The notes beneath the pieces are model-generated. The model made no database searches. It was given only the letters and a program-made list of their open reading frames with translations, and had not been told where the DNA came from. A program made the translations under genes and the position numbers. DNA of 64,000 nt, taken from positions 24,252,655 to 24,316,654 of the forward strand of contig OY755252.1 in assembly GCA_963576725.1 (NCBI GenBank), read 5' to 3'. This DNA is from Azorinus chamasolen (Eukaryota; Mollusca; Bivalvia; Cardiida; Solecurtidae). How positions within the stretch are numbered: position 1 is the stretch's first letter; the number at the start of each line of letters is the position of its first letter. This document shows, in pieces, positions 1-13,300 of the stretch.

Positions 1-1177
1 CCTTTACTCTATCAATTGATATTAATTGGTTTCATTTTTAGCATGACTTAGGCAGAAAATATAGAATCAGATCTATAGTATACTGTAAGCAAACAGAGCA
101 GATCCTGATCAGAATACATTCTATATTAAACACACATGAATAATCTGTCTATAGAGCACTTAGACTTGTCCATGTTGTTCAGGCGGAACAATCACTGAAC
201 AGAATATCGCTCTTCAAAAACGCCGAAAATTAATGTATCCTGTTTATTGACGGAAACCAACACTGAAAACAAAGGGATTTTAAAACAGCTTTAATACATT
301 TAATTATGTGTTACCACGACGTGCATCCCTTAGCAATTAGTGTTCATCTTTAACAATAATAAATGGGATTTACACCTTTAACCCTTTCCCTCATATAAAC
401 GTGTTTTCACGCATTTGCAAACAGGGTAGACCGAGATCAGACGGCTCCTTTAAGAGCCGTCTGATCACGGTCTGCTCTGTTTGGTAATGGAATTTGAAAG
501 ATCTTTTCCTTTAGATTTTAAAATGGCTACAATGTTCGGCCTTCCATATTTTATTATAACTATTTTGTCCTTGAATATTGGGTATTGAAATTTGAAATAA
601 GCATAGAACAGAGAAAGAGTTAAGTACTGTTACCGCCACATGCATAACCAGGGCTTTTTCTCTCTTAATTGGGGAGGGGCCTTAGCCTGCTGATTTTGGG
701 AAGAATTATCGCTAAAATTGCTGATTTGGGAAACAAAAAAGCTGGTGTAAGTTTGGATTTTTGGGAAAACTGCATGATTTTAAAGAAATTTCCAATTGGG
801 AAGGGGCCTTTTACAGGCCTCTGTTATAGAAGGTGAAAAAACCCTGATAACATACCAATTAGTATTTGTCTGTAGCAAACAATAATAATGTGTTCATCGT
901 TCGGTTAGATTAAAGGCACACATACATTACTAATTAGCGTGTGTGTCTTAAAAAAGTGTTTATTGTTCGGTTACATTATATGCAGAAATATAAATTTTCC
1001 TCATAACAGGTTTCTCTAACATTATATTTCGTGATAAAAAAATGTAATAAGTATCAATAAAACATTTCATTATTAAAAAAATATATATCAGTTGCCAGTA
1101 CAGTACACTTATTAACCATACTGGATAAAATGTTAAGTGTAAACATTGAACATTTTATTTATTTCTCTACTTTACAG
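1..1177. repeat. upstream region: MITE pieces, no gene seen
   Basis: About 30-125 is a D-family fragment (gtaagcaaacagagcagatc). 378-623 is a full A-family MITE. 655-830 holds an imprecise inverted pair around aattgggaaggggcc. The rest is AT-rich with no recognisable promoter, CpG-rich start region or coding exon. The transcription start is probably further upstream. Confidence 0.6.
378..623 (+). mobile_element. A-family TTAA MITE (type description)
   Basis: About 245 bp, starting TTAACCCTTTCCCTCATA and ending GAACAGGGAAAGGGTTAA. A central hairpin has arms of the form GCAGACCCTGATCAGACGGC around CTCC/GGAG, flanked by CAAACAG/CTGTTTG. It has no coding capacity. The TTAA target and CCC-starting inverted ends fit the piggyBac superfamily. 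More than 25 copies lie in this window in both orientations; '+' here means the ...CCCTCATATAAACG end comes first. Confidence 0.8.
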
Positions 1178-1363
1178 AATGACTTAAAAAGGTTACACAG
1201 ATAAAATGTCTACAAAATCAACCCGGAAGATAAAGAAGAAAAGGACATTTGATTCTGACCATGACTCTGACGCAGCACCATCAGCTGTGAAGCAGATACG
1301 TGAATGTTCCAGGGCCGGATGTGCAGCCAAAGCACCCATCTGTTTTGCCAGAGCCACAAATAT
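1178..1363 (+). CDS. KDM1B: KDM1B exon 1: start codon and first zinc-finger half
   Basis: An acceptor (ctctactttacag) ends at 1177, so an upstream non-coding exon is likely, although 1178 could also lie inside a longer first exon. A short 5' UTR (1178-1205) contains an upstream ATG at 1179 followed at once by a stop. The chosen ATG at 1206 is the first in the long frame. It opens a lysine-rich, nuclear-localisation-like tail (STKSTRKIKKKR), then an acidic stretch, then zinc ligands C34, C39 and C46 of the C4H2C2 finger. The donor GTATGT at 1364 leaves phase 2, and the split codon completes as Ile with exon 2. Confidence 0.88.
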
Positions 1364-4300
1364 GTATGTATAATTCTAGTCCACAGAAGACTTAATCATC
1401 ACTTTACTTAACCCTTTCCTTCATATAAATGCATTTTCACGCATTTGCAAACAGGGTAGACCCAGATCAGACAGTTCCTATGGGAGCTAATGAATTTGAA
1501 AGATCTCTTTCTTTAGTTTTTAAAATGACTACAATGTTCCACTTTCCATATTTCATCATAACTATTTTTCCATGAATATACAGTAGCTAGTGAAATTTGG
1601 GGAAAAAAAGTTTTAAACATAGAACAGGGAAAGGGTTAATTCATTAATTTAGTTCTTGTAGTATAGATTGTAGTAAAGGTAATATTATACTAATATATAA
1701 TAATTTTATAATACATAAATGAGCAGAAGGCTGTGTAGACCATATATAGCACTCTTGTATGTATTGTATTTACTCCAAATATTTGGATATGTAAACCTTT
1801 ACAAATAGCATAGTCTCGGAGACTCTCCAAATGGAAAGTAGACACTGAACCACATCTCAACTTTTTGTAGCTGTACAATTTTTGTGGTTTGCAACTTAAA
1901 TGAATAATTCTTTTTTCCTCAACATTTTGCCTGCTAAGTGCAACCTAACTAGTATTTGCAAACAGTTTGGATCCAGATGAGATGCCGAGTAACTGGGGGT
2001 CACATCAGAATGCAAGCTGTTTGACACCCGGTCAGAAGTTTCTCGAAATTTGAAGTAAGCTAAAACTGTAACAGGTCCACAAAGGCAGGATACTCCTATT
2101 TTATTTATTCCTATACAGAGTAGACCCAAATCTAAATGAACTTTATCTGATCTGGATCTACCCTGGTTTTTCACTGGCAGTTAATGAAGATTTATTGGGT
2201 AAGAATAATGTAATTAGCACACACCTTATACAAGTATACATTGTATTACCACAATGGGAGGAAATTCCTTATTTTAATTTCCAAACAGAGTAGACCCAGA
2301 TCTACATGATCTATCTGATCTGGATCTCCCATGTTTGCTCAGTGACAGTTAATGAAGTAAAAATAGGTTGCCGGAAGCATGTGTTGATAGACTGTCCCAA
2401 GTGTACAAAATGTTGAACATAAGTATTTACATGTATGTTTACAAGTCCTTCAAGACTCGTCTTACTAATATTCAATTATATTTTTTTGGTTGTTAATAAA
2501 AGACCCTCTCATTTGATGAAAAGGCTTCCTTATGTGACCTAATTAAGTTAAGCCAAAAACAGTAGAAAGTTGTGTAATTGTGAAAGGAGTAAGGTCAGTT
2601 GATCACTGTTATATTATTATTCTACGCATAATATGTAATATTTCTTGTGTATCTACATAATTTTCACCCAAGTATATCTTTACTTAGTCCTCTTGAAATC
2701 ACAAAACGGAAAAAAACTTTCTGTGATATAAAGTACATTATGATTGTTGATATTTGTTCCAGTCCATAATTGTCCCAAGTGTACAAAAATGGTGTGAAGG
2801 TTTTATATTTAAGTTTCCAAAACATGTTCATATCAATTGTTTGTCTAGAAAAGTACGGATAATGATAAGTTAGTTTTAAATGCATACATTTGACTGCTAT
2901 GATAACCTTATGGGAATAAATGGGCATTGTATGTTTTTGAAAGTGCAAGAAAACATAATGCTCTTACCATTGATTCTAAGACTTCTTAACATAATTCTAG
3001 TACCAAAATTTGTTATAGGTGGTAACATAATTTTATAGCCAAGTGTAACTAACACTTAATCTGTGTGTTAAAGTTGTTTACATACATGTGTTTAATGTAT
3101 GGATCATTGTTCTTGCAACCTAATGTCCCAAGTGTACAAAATATCTCAAGAATATGCACCGTTTTGAACCAGCAATATCTGCAGCAATTTTTGGTATACA
3201 GTAATGAAACTTTGCATATATCTAAGGAACATGCTCAATTTTAGTAAACATTTGGTTTTTATTTCCTAATTTACTTCAGACAGACATGAGCAAAACATTT
3301 AGGGGTGCACATTTGAAAATAATAGGTCAGAAAGCGTAAAAAATCTCCATTTTTCAACATTTTCTTGAAGTACACTATAGTTTTTTGTGTTGAAATTTTG
3401 AAAAATGCATAGTTTATGTTGACACAATGGTAAAACATTGATTAGATGTTGTTATATGTTTCAATTGAGTGCCACATACTGTTACAGTTTTTTGTAAAAG
3501 TTCAATAAAAGTTTAAACAAAATCTTCAATTGTGAATTTATGTTCACGTTTGTCAATACGGCCCTGCTCATTTATCAAAGTTGGACCCTTTTGCTACGTG
3601 ATGCAATCAAAGATTTTGTGCAATCTTATCATTCAAAATTCAGCAAAAAAATAAAATCAGGCTTCATTTTTTTTTAAATCACCCATATAAGGAAATCTAT
3701 TATCATGCCAATAGGGAGAATCAGATTTGTTATTTGTTAGCAAACAGTATACCCTGATTAAAAAGTGCTGCCATGTTAAGAAATAATGGCCTCATGGATA
3801 ATTATTTGCTGAATCTTTATTATGACATATGAACACAGGAAACTTTGGCAATACAGTAGTATCAGATCTATATCCTGATTCATTCTGTAAGCAATCTTTG
3901 TCTACTCTGTTTGCATAGGCAGTAAAAAAGGCATCTGTATCAAGTAAAGTGTTAATTTCTTGTCAATGACATCATCTGCATTTAACCCTTTCCCTCATAT
4001 CATACAAACGTGTTTTCACGCATCTGCAAACAGAGTAGACCCAGATCAGATCAGGATCTGCTCTGTTTGCTAATAGAAGTTGATAGATCTGGTTCTATAG
4101 TTTCTAAAATTTGTTCCTTATTTCATTATAACAATTTTGTCCATGAATATTCAGTAGGTTTTGAAATTTGAAACAAACATAGAACAGGGAAAGGGTTAAA
4201 TAGTAGATTGTCAAATAACTATTTTTAAATTGTTTGCAACGGTCATTGCATATTACTTAATCTAAAACATTTTTATGCTTAACTTCATATGAATTGAACA

Positions 4301-7300
4301 TAATATGGATTACAAGGAACTCATAACTGCTTCTGCTGTGTTCTAGCTGTTGTAATGGCTACAAGTCACCATGGTATCAGCTTGTCTCCAGGGGAATACT
4401 ACTGTAATAAATATTTTTGTTGTGCTCTAGTTGCTGTGATAGTAGCTACACATCACAATGGTAACCACTTGTCTCTCAGGGAACACTACTGTGACAAATA
4501 CCTTTGTTGTGTACCAATTGCTGTGGTAACAACTACACAATATGAATGTATCACCTGTCTCTAGGTGAACACTACTGTAATAAATACTTTTGTTGTGTCG
4601 CCTGCCGAGAGGTAGTGTGTCACTTAGGGATCACTTTTCCGTCGTCCGTCCGTCCGTCTGTCCGTCTGTCTGTCACACTTTCCTTTTTTGGCTGTCATTT
4701 CTTAACTTATCATTATAGAGCTTTCAGATTTCACACATGGAGTAAGCATGATGAGAGGAAGTGTCATGCACAAGGGCCACAACTCTAGCATCACTCTTTT
4801 TTTAGTTATTCCCCATTTTCATTTTGTTTTGTCCGGACAATAACTCTTTATCTACTGGTTCAATTGATTTCAAACTTCATATATTCAATAAGCATGATAA
4901 GAGGAAGTGTCATGCATAAGGGCCATAACTCTAGCATCAGTATTTTTGGAGTTATTCCCCTTTTTATACGCCCGAAGGGTCGTATTATGTTATGGTCTCC
5001 ATCGTCTGGCCGTCTGGCTGGGTGTCCGTCCGTCTGTCTGTCTGTCTGTCCGTCCGTCCGTCCGTCCGTTAGCAAATTCGTGTCCTGGCTATAACTTACT
5101 CATTTTTTCTCCGATTTTCAAAATTCTTTCACACAAATGTTCAGTATCACTTGAAGGTGTGTCGCGTACAAAACCCAATTGTGAACTTTCAAGGTCAAGG
5201 TCACAAATAGGGCGTTAGCAATTTTCGTGTCCTTGCTAAAACTTACTCATCTTTTCACCAATTTTCAAAATTCTTTCACACGTATGTTCAGTATCACTTG
5301 AAGGTGTGTCGCGTACAAAACCCAATGGTGAACTTTCAAGGTCAAGGTCACAAATAGGGCGTTAGCAATTCTGTCCGTCCGTCCGTTAGCAAATTCGTGT
5401 CCTGGCTATAACTTACTCATTTTTTCTCCGATTTTCAAAATTCTTTCACACAAATGTTCAGTATCACTTGAAGGTGTGTCGCGTACAAAACCCAATTGTG
5501 AACTTTCAAGGTCAAGGTCACAAATAGGGCGTTAGCAATTTTCGTGTCCTTGGTAAAACTTACTCATCTTTTCACCAATTTTCAAAATTCTTTCACACAT
5601 ATGTTCAGTATCACTTGAAGGTGTGTCGCGTACAAAACCCAATGGTGAACTTTCAAGGTCAAGGTCACAAATAGGGCGTTAGCAATTCTGTCCGTCCGTT
5701 AGCAAATTCGTGTCCTGGCTATAACTTACTCATTTTTTCTCCGATTTTCAAAATTCTTTCACACAAATGTTCAGTATCACTTGAAGGTGTGTCGCGTACA
5801 AAACCCAATTGTGAACTTTCAAGGTCAAGGTCACAAATAGGGCGTTAGCAATTTTCGTGTCCTTGCTAAAACTTACTCATCTTTTCACCAATTTTCAAAA
5901 TTCTTTCACACGTATGTTCAGTATCACTTGAAGGTGTGTCGCGTACAAAACCCAATGGTGAACTTTCAAGGTCAAGGTCACAAATAGGGCGTTAGCAATT
6001 CTGTCCGTCCGTCCGTTAGCAAATTCGTGTCCTGGCTATAACTTACTCATTTTTTCTCCGATTTTCAAAATTCTTTCACACAAATGTTCAGTATCACTTG
6101 AAGGTGTGTCGCGTACAAAACCCAATTGTGAACTTTCAAGGTCAAGGTCACAAATAGGGCGTTAGCAATTTTCGTGTCCTTGGTAAAACTTACTCATCTT
6201 TTCACCAATTTTCAAAATTCTTTCACACATATGTTCAGTATCACTTGAAGGTGTGTCGCGTACAAAACCCAATGGTGAACTTTCAAGGTCAAGGTCACAA
6301 ATAGGGCGTTAGCAATTCTGTCCGTCCGTTAGCAAATTCGTGTCCTGGCTATAACTTACTCATTTTTTCTCCGATTTTCAAAATTCTTTCACACAAATGT
6401 TCAGTATCACTTGAAGGTGTGTCGCGTACAAAACCCAATTGTGAACTTTCAAGGTCAAGGTCACAAATAGGGCGTTAGCAATTTTCGTGTCCTTGCTAAA
6501 ACTTACTCATCTTTTCACCAATTTTCAAAATTCTTTCACACGTATGTTCAGTATCACTTGAAGGTGTGTCGCGTACAAAACCCAATGGTGAACTTTCAAG
6601 GTCAAGGTCACAAATAGGGCGTTAGCAATTCTGTCCGTCCGTCCGTTAGCAAATTCGTGTCCTGGCTATAACTTACTCATTTTTTCTCCGATTTTCAAAA
6701 TTCTTTCACACAAATGTTCAGTATCACTTGAAGGTGTGTCGCGTACAAAACCCAATTGTGAACTTTCAAGGTCAAGGTCACAAATAGGGCGTTAGCAATT
6801 TTCGTGTCCTTGGTAAAACTTACTCATCTTTTCACCAATTTTCAAAATTCTTTCACACATATGTTCAGTATCACTTGAAGGTGTGTCGCGTACAAAACCC
6901 AATGGTGAACTTTCAAGGTCAAGGTCACAAATAGGGCGTTAGCAATTCTGTCCGTCCGTTAGCAAATTCGTGTCCTGGCTATAACTTACTCATTTTTTCT
7001 CCGATTTTCAAAATTCTTTCACACATATGTTCAGTATCACTTGAAGGTGTGTCGCGTACAAAACCCAATTGTGAACTTTCAAGGTCAAGGTCACAAATAG
7101 GGCTTCAGTATCACTTGAAGGTGTGTTGCATACAAAACCCAATTGTGAACTTTCAAGGTCAAGGTCACAAATAGAGCGTTAGCAAATTTTGTGTCCGACA
7201 AATAAAAGATTACTATTACAATAAGCAGTTTTACTCTCCTTGCTATTGCCTTAGCCCTAATAGAGTCCTCATATGCGCAACTTCTGAAGGTTCACACATT

Positions 7301-10300
7301 GTGTAAATAGAACAGCCTTCGGGCGTATATTGCCCCGTCTCGCGGTGCTCTTGTTAATATTTTCTTGTCCGGACAATAACTCTTTATTTACTGGTTCAAT
7401 TCATTTGAAAGCATATTAACAGTTTTTGTGTCAGCTTTGAGCAGGTGACACATGTGTTCCTCTGAACACTCTTGTTATGTTCTAGTTGCTGTGGCAATGG
7501 CTACACATCAAAATGGTATCACCTGTCTCTAGGTGAATACTGTAATAAATACTTCTGTTATGTTTCAGTTGCTGTGGTAACGGCTACACATCATGAATTT
7601 ATTACCTGTCTCTACGTGAACACTACTGTAATAAATACTTTTGTTATGTTCTAGTTGCTGTGGTAACGGCTACACATCCCGATGGTATCACCTGTCTCTA
7701 GGTGAACACTACTGTAATGAGTGCTTTGAGTACTACTACCGCAGGTAGGTAAATTGGGAGTGTGTTGTGTCTAGGCCATGGGAGTGTAGTAATCCTACAA
7801 AACTTTGTTTTCATATGCCATTATAAAAATTCAGCTCATTGTTAATTATGATGTCATATTATTTCTGACATTAATATTATGGGGTAAAGGGATATAAATC
7901 TGTGTTATTTGGGAGGAAAAGTGAGTTCTCTGGTTTTATGCTTTGAATATAAACTGGAAAATCAGTATTTCAATACTTAACCCAATCCTTCATATTAACA
8001 CCTTGTCACGCATATGCAAACAGAGTAGACCCAGATCAGACAGCTCCTGTAGGAACCATCTGCTCAGGGTCTGCTCTGTTTGTTTATGAAATTATAATGG
8101 ATGTAACTCTACAGCTTCTACCAATACCAAATACTGCTACATAAAAATACTTTTATAAAAAGTTAAAAAAAAAGTTACCAAACTAAATATTCATGATGTC
8201 ACTATTTCTTTTATGAATATCCGAACGGGGAAAAGTTTAACCCCTTTCCTTCATATAAACAGAGTTGACCCAGATCAGAGGGCTCCTATAGGAGCCGTCT
8301 GGTCAGGGTGTACTCTGTTTGCTAACGAAATTTGAAAGATCTACATATTTCTTTACTTTCTAAAATGGCTGCATTGTTCCACCTTCCATATTTCATTATA
8401 ACTATTTTGTCTATGAATATTCAGTAAGTATTAAAAAATTTGGAATAAACATAGAACAGGGAGAGGGTTAAGTACTAATATATTCTATACCGCAAATTGG
8501 CAACCACATAACAGATTGCCCCGCACTGATGGACTTTATGGCTGAAGTGGAAAGTTAAAAATAACAGACACAGAGGTCCAGATAAGATGTGTAAATTTAT
8601 ACATTTTGAAGAATAACTTCTGTAGTTCACAAACAAACCCTATGTTGTGACCACTCTTTAGAATCGTCTCAAAGAGACGATTCTAAAGAGTGGTCACAAC
8701 ATAGGGTTTGGTGGAGAAATGACGATTTTAGCATTTAGCTCTGAGATAAATGTGTTTTAAATTTGTCTGTCAGAAATTCCAATGGTAGTGGAACACTTCT
8801 TCAAAGAAGTTTGATTTTCAGAAGGAACAACCAGGTCTCACGTAGACAGGGTTAGAGTTTAATACATTTTTTGTAGATGCTTTTATTGTCGAATTCAGCT
8901 GCAGTTGGCTTGACATAACTACTGCAGTGGAGGGTGAGTGTAGGCATGTTTGTGCGGGCAAGAATCCTTGTGTTGACAAATTTTGCTGACTTGTATTACT
9001 TAGTATGCAAAGAGTTAACCATTTCCATCATATCAATGCCTTTTCACGCATTTGCAAACAGAGTATACTCAGATCAGATGGTTCCTATAGGTGACGTCTG
9101 ACCGGGGTCTGCACTGTTTGCTAATGAACTTTAATAAATCTGTTTTTTAGCTCGTCTGTTTCGAAGAAATCACGAGCTATTGTCGTAACTCCGGCGTCCG
9201 CGTTGTTGTCATCCTTGTCATTGTCTTCCGAAATCTTAACATTGACCATAACTTCTTCAATTTTTCATTTACAACCTTCATTTTTGGTATGCATTTTCAT
9301 CTTGACAATGACGACAGACGAGCGTTGCACCCCCTTGCGGTGCTCTTGTTTAGTTTCTAAAATGGCTACAATGTTTGAACTTCCATATTTCATTATAATT
9401 ATTTGGTCCATGAATATTCAGTAGGTATTGAAATTTGGAGAAAAAAAAAGAACAGGTAAAGGATTAACTCTTTCCTCCATAAATATGCCTTTCTACGCCT
9501 CTGTAATAGTCACTTCTTGAAACCATTATGATAAATAGAGCATTTGCTCCTATGGAGCAAATGCTCTATTTATCACAATGGTTTCAATACAACACAATTC
9601 TAACATTTTCCTTTTCTCTTGTAAATGCCCCTTTTGGGTAGACTCATTCAAAGAGGTCTAAAAACAGCCTATGGAGGAAAGGGTTAAGAAGCAGTAGTAA
9701 TGTCTTACAGCGCGAAAGGAGGCTTTGAGAAGTACATGGCATGGAAGCGGTTGTGGTCAGGGTTCGGAAAGTGTGACAGTGGATTGCGTGAGTATATGAC
9801 AGACCAGATGCTGGCCTACTGGGTGAAGTGTAGCCTTTGCGGCAAGTGGCGGCAGGTTTACCGTGAAACAGAGATTACTCCGGACTACCTGAGAGACTAT
9901 GCCTGTGTTCGAGTACTGAAGGTAAGCCACATTGATATGAATGCATTCTGCATGTCTGCCTTTATCCTGTTAACCCTGTCCTTCACATAAACATGTTTTC
10001 ATGCATTTGCAAGCATAGTAGACCCAGCCATCTGTTCAGGGTCTGTAACCCTTTCCCTGTTCTGTATTTATACCAGATTTCAATACCTAATGAATATTAA
10101 TTTACAAATGTCATAATTAAACATGGAAAATGAAAAAATTGTAGGTACTTTAGAAAGTAAAGAAACATCTTTCAAATTCAATTAGCAAACAGAGCAGACC
10201 CTGATTAGATGGCTCCTATAGGATCAGGGTCTGTTCAGGGTCTGCTCTGTTTGCTAATGGAATTTGATAGTTGTTTCTTTAGTTTCTAAAATGGCTAAAA

Positions 10301-13300
10301 TGTTCCATCTTCCATAATTATTTCATTAATATAAACGTGTTTTCACGCATTTGCAAACAGAGTAGACCCAGATCAGACGGCTCCTATAGGAGCCGTCTGA
10401 TCAGGGTCTACTCTGTTTGCTTATAGAATTTGATATAGAACAGGGAAAGGGTTAAGTGCATTTGCAGACATCTTGGGTCCAGATGTGACGCCGAGTAGCT
10501 TGGCTTTCTCATCAGTATTCAAGCTGTTTGACATTCCGCCAATAACTTTTAACCCTTTCCCTGTATTTATTCCAAATTTTATTACCTAATGAATATTCAT
10601 TTACAAAAGCCATAATTAATATTCAATTAAATATGTAATTAATATTCATAAAGCCATTTTTTCTTACATGAATATTCATGAAGTAAATGGTTGATTGATG
10701 CAGGTAATAATGTAAAGAATTTATAAAATGGAAAACAGAACAATATTCTTATGGAATCGTAAATAGAAAATGATTTGGGCAGAAGATTCCATACAAAAAC
10801 ACACAACCACCCCCAGAAGCAAAACGAAGAAATCTGCATGCATGTCTTGGAGGTATCTATTTATATAAAAAAAATATGATTAAAAATAAACATTATTTTT
10901 TTGGCTCAGACTGTGCAATCAGAAACCGAGTTTTTATTATTTTAGGCCTGAACAAAATTGTTGTACAGATAGCTTGCAAGCACACAAAATGCAATTGAAC
11001 CCTTTCCCTTATATTGACGCCTCTGTAAAAGCCACTTTCTGAAACCATTGTGATAAATAGACCATTTGCTCCATAGGAGCAAATGCTCAATTTATCACAG
11101 TGGTTTTCAAAACTGCACAAATCTAAAAAAAATCCTTTCCTCTAGTTAATGCTCCTTTTCGGTAGATGTATTGAAAGAAGTAGGATTGATGGAAGGGTCA
11201 AGGTCAAGAGCATTATTACTTAACCCTTTCCCTGTTCTATGTTTATTCCAAATTTCAATACCATCTGGCGAAAATAGTTTTAATGAAATATGGAAGGTGG
11301 ATCATAGTAGACATTTTAGAAAGTAAAAAACAAATCTTTCAAATTCCACAAACAAACAGAGCAGACCCTGATCAAATGGATCCTATGGGAGCCGTCTGAT
11401 CTGGGTCTGCTCTGTTTGCAAATGCGTGAAAACACCTTTATATGAAGTATGGGTTAATTACTTTGTAATCGGAAATGGTTGACAGATATTGATTGGCAGA
11501 CTGAATTCCAGTACAGAAAATTTGGGCTTGGTTTTTAGCTCACCTGGCACAAAGTGCTAAGGTGAGCTATTGGGATGATCCTATGTCCGGCGTCGTGCGT
11601 ATGTGCGTCGTGCGTACGTGCGGGCGTCAACAATTTACTTAAACATCTTCTTCTCTGGAACTACAAAGCCAAGAGCTTTGATATTTGGTATGTAGCATCA
11701 TCTAATGGTCCTCTACAAAGATTGTTCAAATTATGTCCCCCGGGCCAAAAATGGCCCCGCCCCAGGGCTTATCAGTTTTTCATAGGAAAATCTTTAAAAA
11801 TCTTCTTCTCTGAAACTGTAAGGCATAGACCTTTGATAATTGGTGTATAGCATCATCTAATGGTCCTCTACTAAGATTGTTCAAATTATGACCCCTGGGC
11901 CAAAAATGGCCCCGCCCCGGGGCTTATCAGTTTTTCATAGGAAAATCTTTAAAAATCTTCTTCTCTGAAACTGTCAGGCATAGACCTTTGGTATTTGGTA
12001 TGTAGCATCATCTTATGGTCCTCTACTAAGATTGTTCAAATTATGACCCCTGGGCCAAAAATGGCCCCGCCCCGGGGCTTATCAGTTTTTCATAGGAAAA
12101 TCTTTAAAAATCATCTTCTCTGAAACTGTAAGGCCTAGACCTTTGATATTTGGTATGTAGTATGATCTAATGGTCCTCTACTAAGATTGTTCAAATTATG
12201 ACCCCTGGGCCAAAAATGGCCCGCCCCGGGGCTTATCAGTTTTTCATAGGAAAATCTTTAAAAATCTTCTTCTCTGAAACTGTAAGGCATAGACCTTTGG
12301 TATTTGGTATGTAGCATCATCTAATGGTCCTCTACTAAGATTGTTCAAATTATGACCCCCAGGACAAAAATGGCCCCGCCCCAGGGCTTATCAGTTTTTC
12401 ATAGGAAAATCTTTAAAAATCTTCTTCTCTGAAACTATAAGGCATAGACCTTTGATATTTGGTATGTAGCATCATCTAATGGTCCTCTACTAAGATTGTT
12501 CAAATTATGACCCCTGGGCCAAAAATGGCCCCACCCCGGGGCTTATCAGTTTTTCATAGGAAAATCTTTAAAAATCTTCTTCTCTGAAAATGTAAGGAAT
12601 AGACCTTTGGTATTTGGTATGTAACATCATCTAATGGTCCCCTACTAAGATTGTTCAAATTATGACCCCCAGGACAAAAATGGCCCCGCCCCAGGGCTTA
12701 TCAGTTTTTCATAGGAAAATCTTGAAGAAATCATCTTCTCTGAAACTGTAAGGCCTAGACCTTTGATATTTGGTATGTAGCATGGTCTAATGGTCCTCTA
12801 CTAAGATTGTTCAAATTATGACCCCTGGGCCAAATATGGCCCCGCCCCGGGGCTTATCAGTTTTTCATAGGAAAATCTTTAAATATATTCTTCTCTAAAA
12901 TTATAAGGTATAGACCTTTGGTATTTGGTATGTAGCATTATTTAATCGTCCTCTACTAAGATTAATCAAAATATGACCCCTGGACCAAAAATGGCCCTGC
13001 CCTGGGGCTTATCAGTTTTTCATATGAAAAGCTTTAAGAATCTTCTTCTCTGAAACTGTAAGGCAGAGACCTTTAATATTTGGTATGTAGTGCTATCTAA
13101 TAGTTTTCTACCAAGATTGTTCAAATTATGTCCCCTGGGTTGAAAACTTCCCCGCCCAGGGGCATATCAGTTTTTTGTAGGAAAGTTTTTAAAAATCTTC
13201 TCTTAAAAATCTTTAAAAGTCTTCTCTGAACTTGTAAGGCATAGACCTTAGATATTTGGTATGTTGCATTATCTAATAGTCCTCTACCAAGATTTTCAAA

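Larger units (their letters stand above)
4599..7474 (+). mobile_element. outer tandem-core element in the exon-2 array
   Basis: Left end cgcctgccgagaggtagtg, then (CCGT)n, then 150-160 bp monomers (cataactctagcatca, ttattcccc, tgtccggacaataactc). The right end gacacatgtgttcctctgaa runs into ACTCTTGTT. A second copy with similar ends lies at 61340-61556. It resembles the pearl-type elements known from bivalves, with no protein-coding part. Confidence 0.65.

Noticed and set aside
1178..1205. Upstream ATG at 1179 as the start codon
   Set aside because: It is followed by ACT TAA, so encodes two residues only; the ATG at 1206 opens the KDM1B frame.
4355..4788. Open frames with CNKYFCC-like repeats as a separate cysteine-rich gene
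   Set aside because: They are the decayed copies of KDM1B exon 2 read through, and the right part enters transposon and CCGT microsatellite sequence.
7472..7654. 60-codon frame containing CCGNGYTSKWYHLSLGEYC as an alternative exon 2
   Set aside because: It lacks the CNEC pair and a donor and shifts frame in the next unit. Exon 2 at 7655-7744 joins correctly. Rare use as a decoy cannot be excluded.
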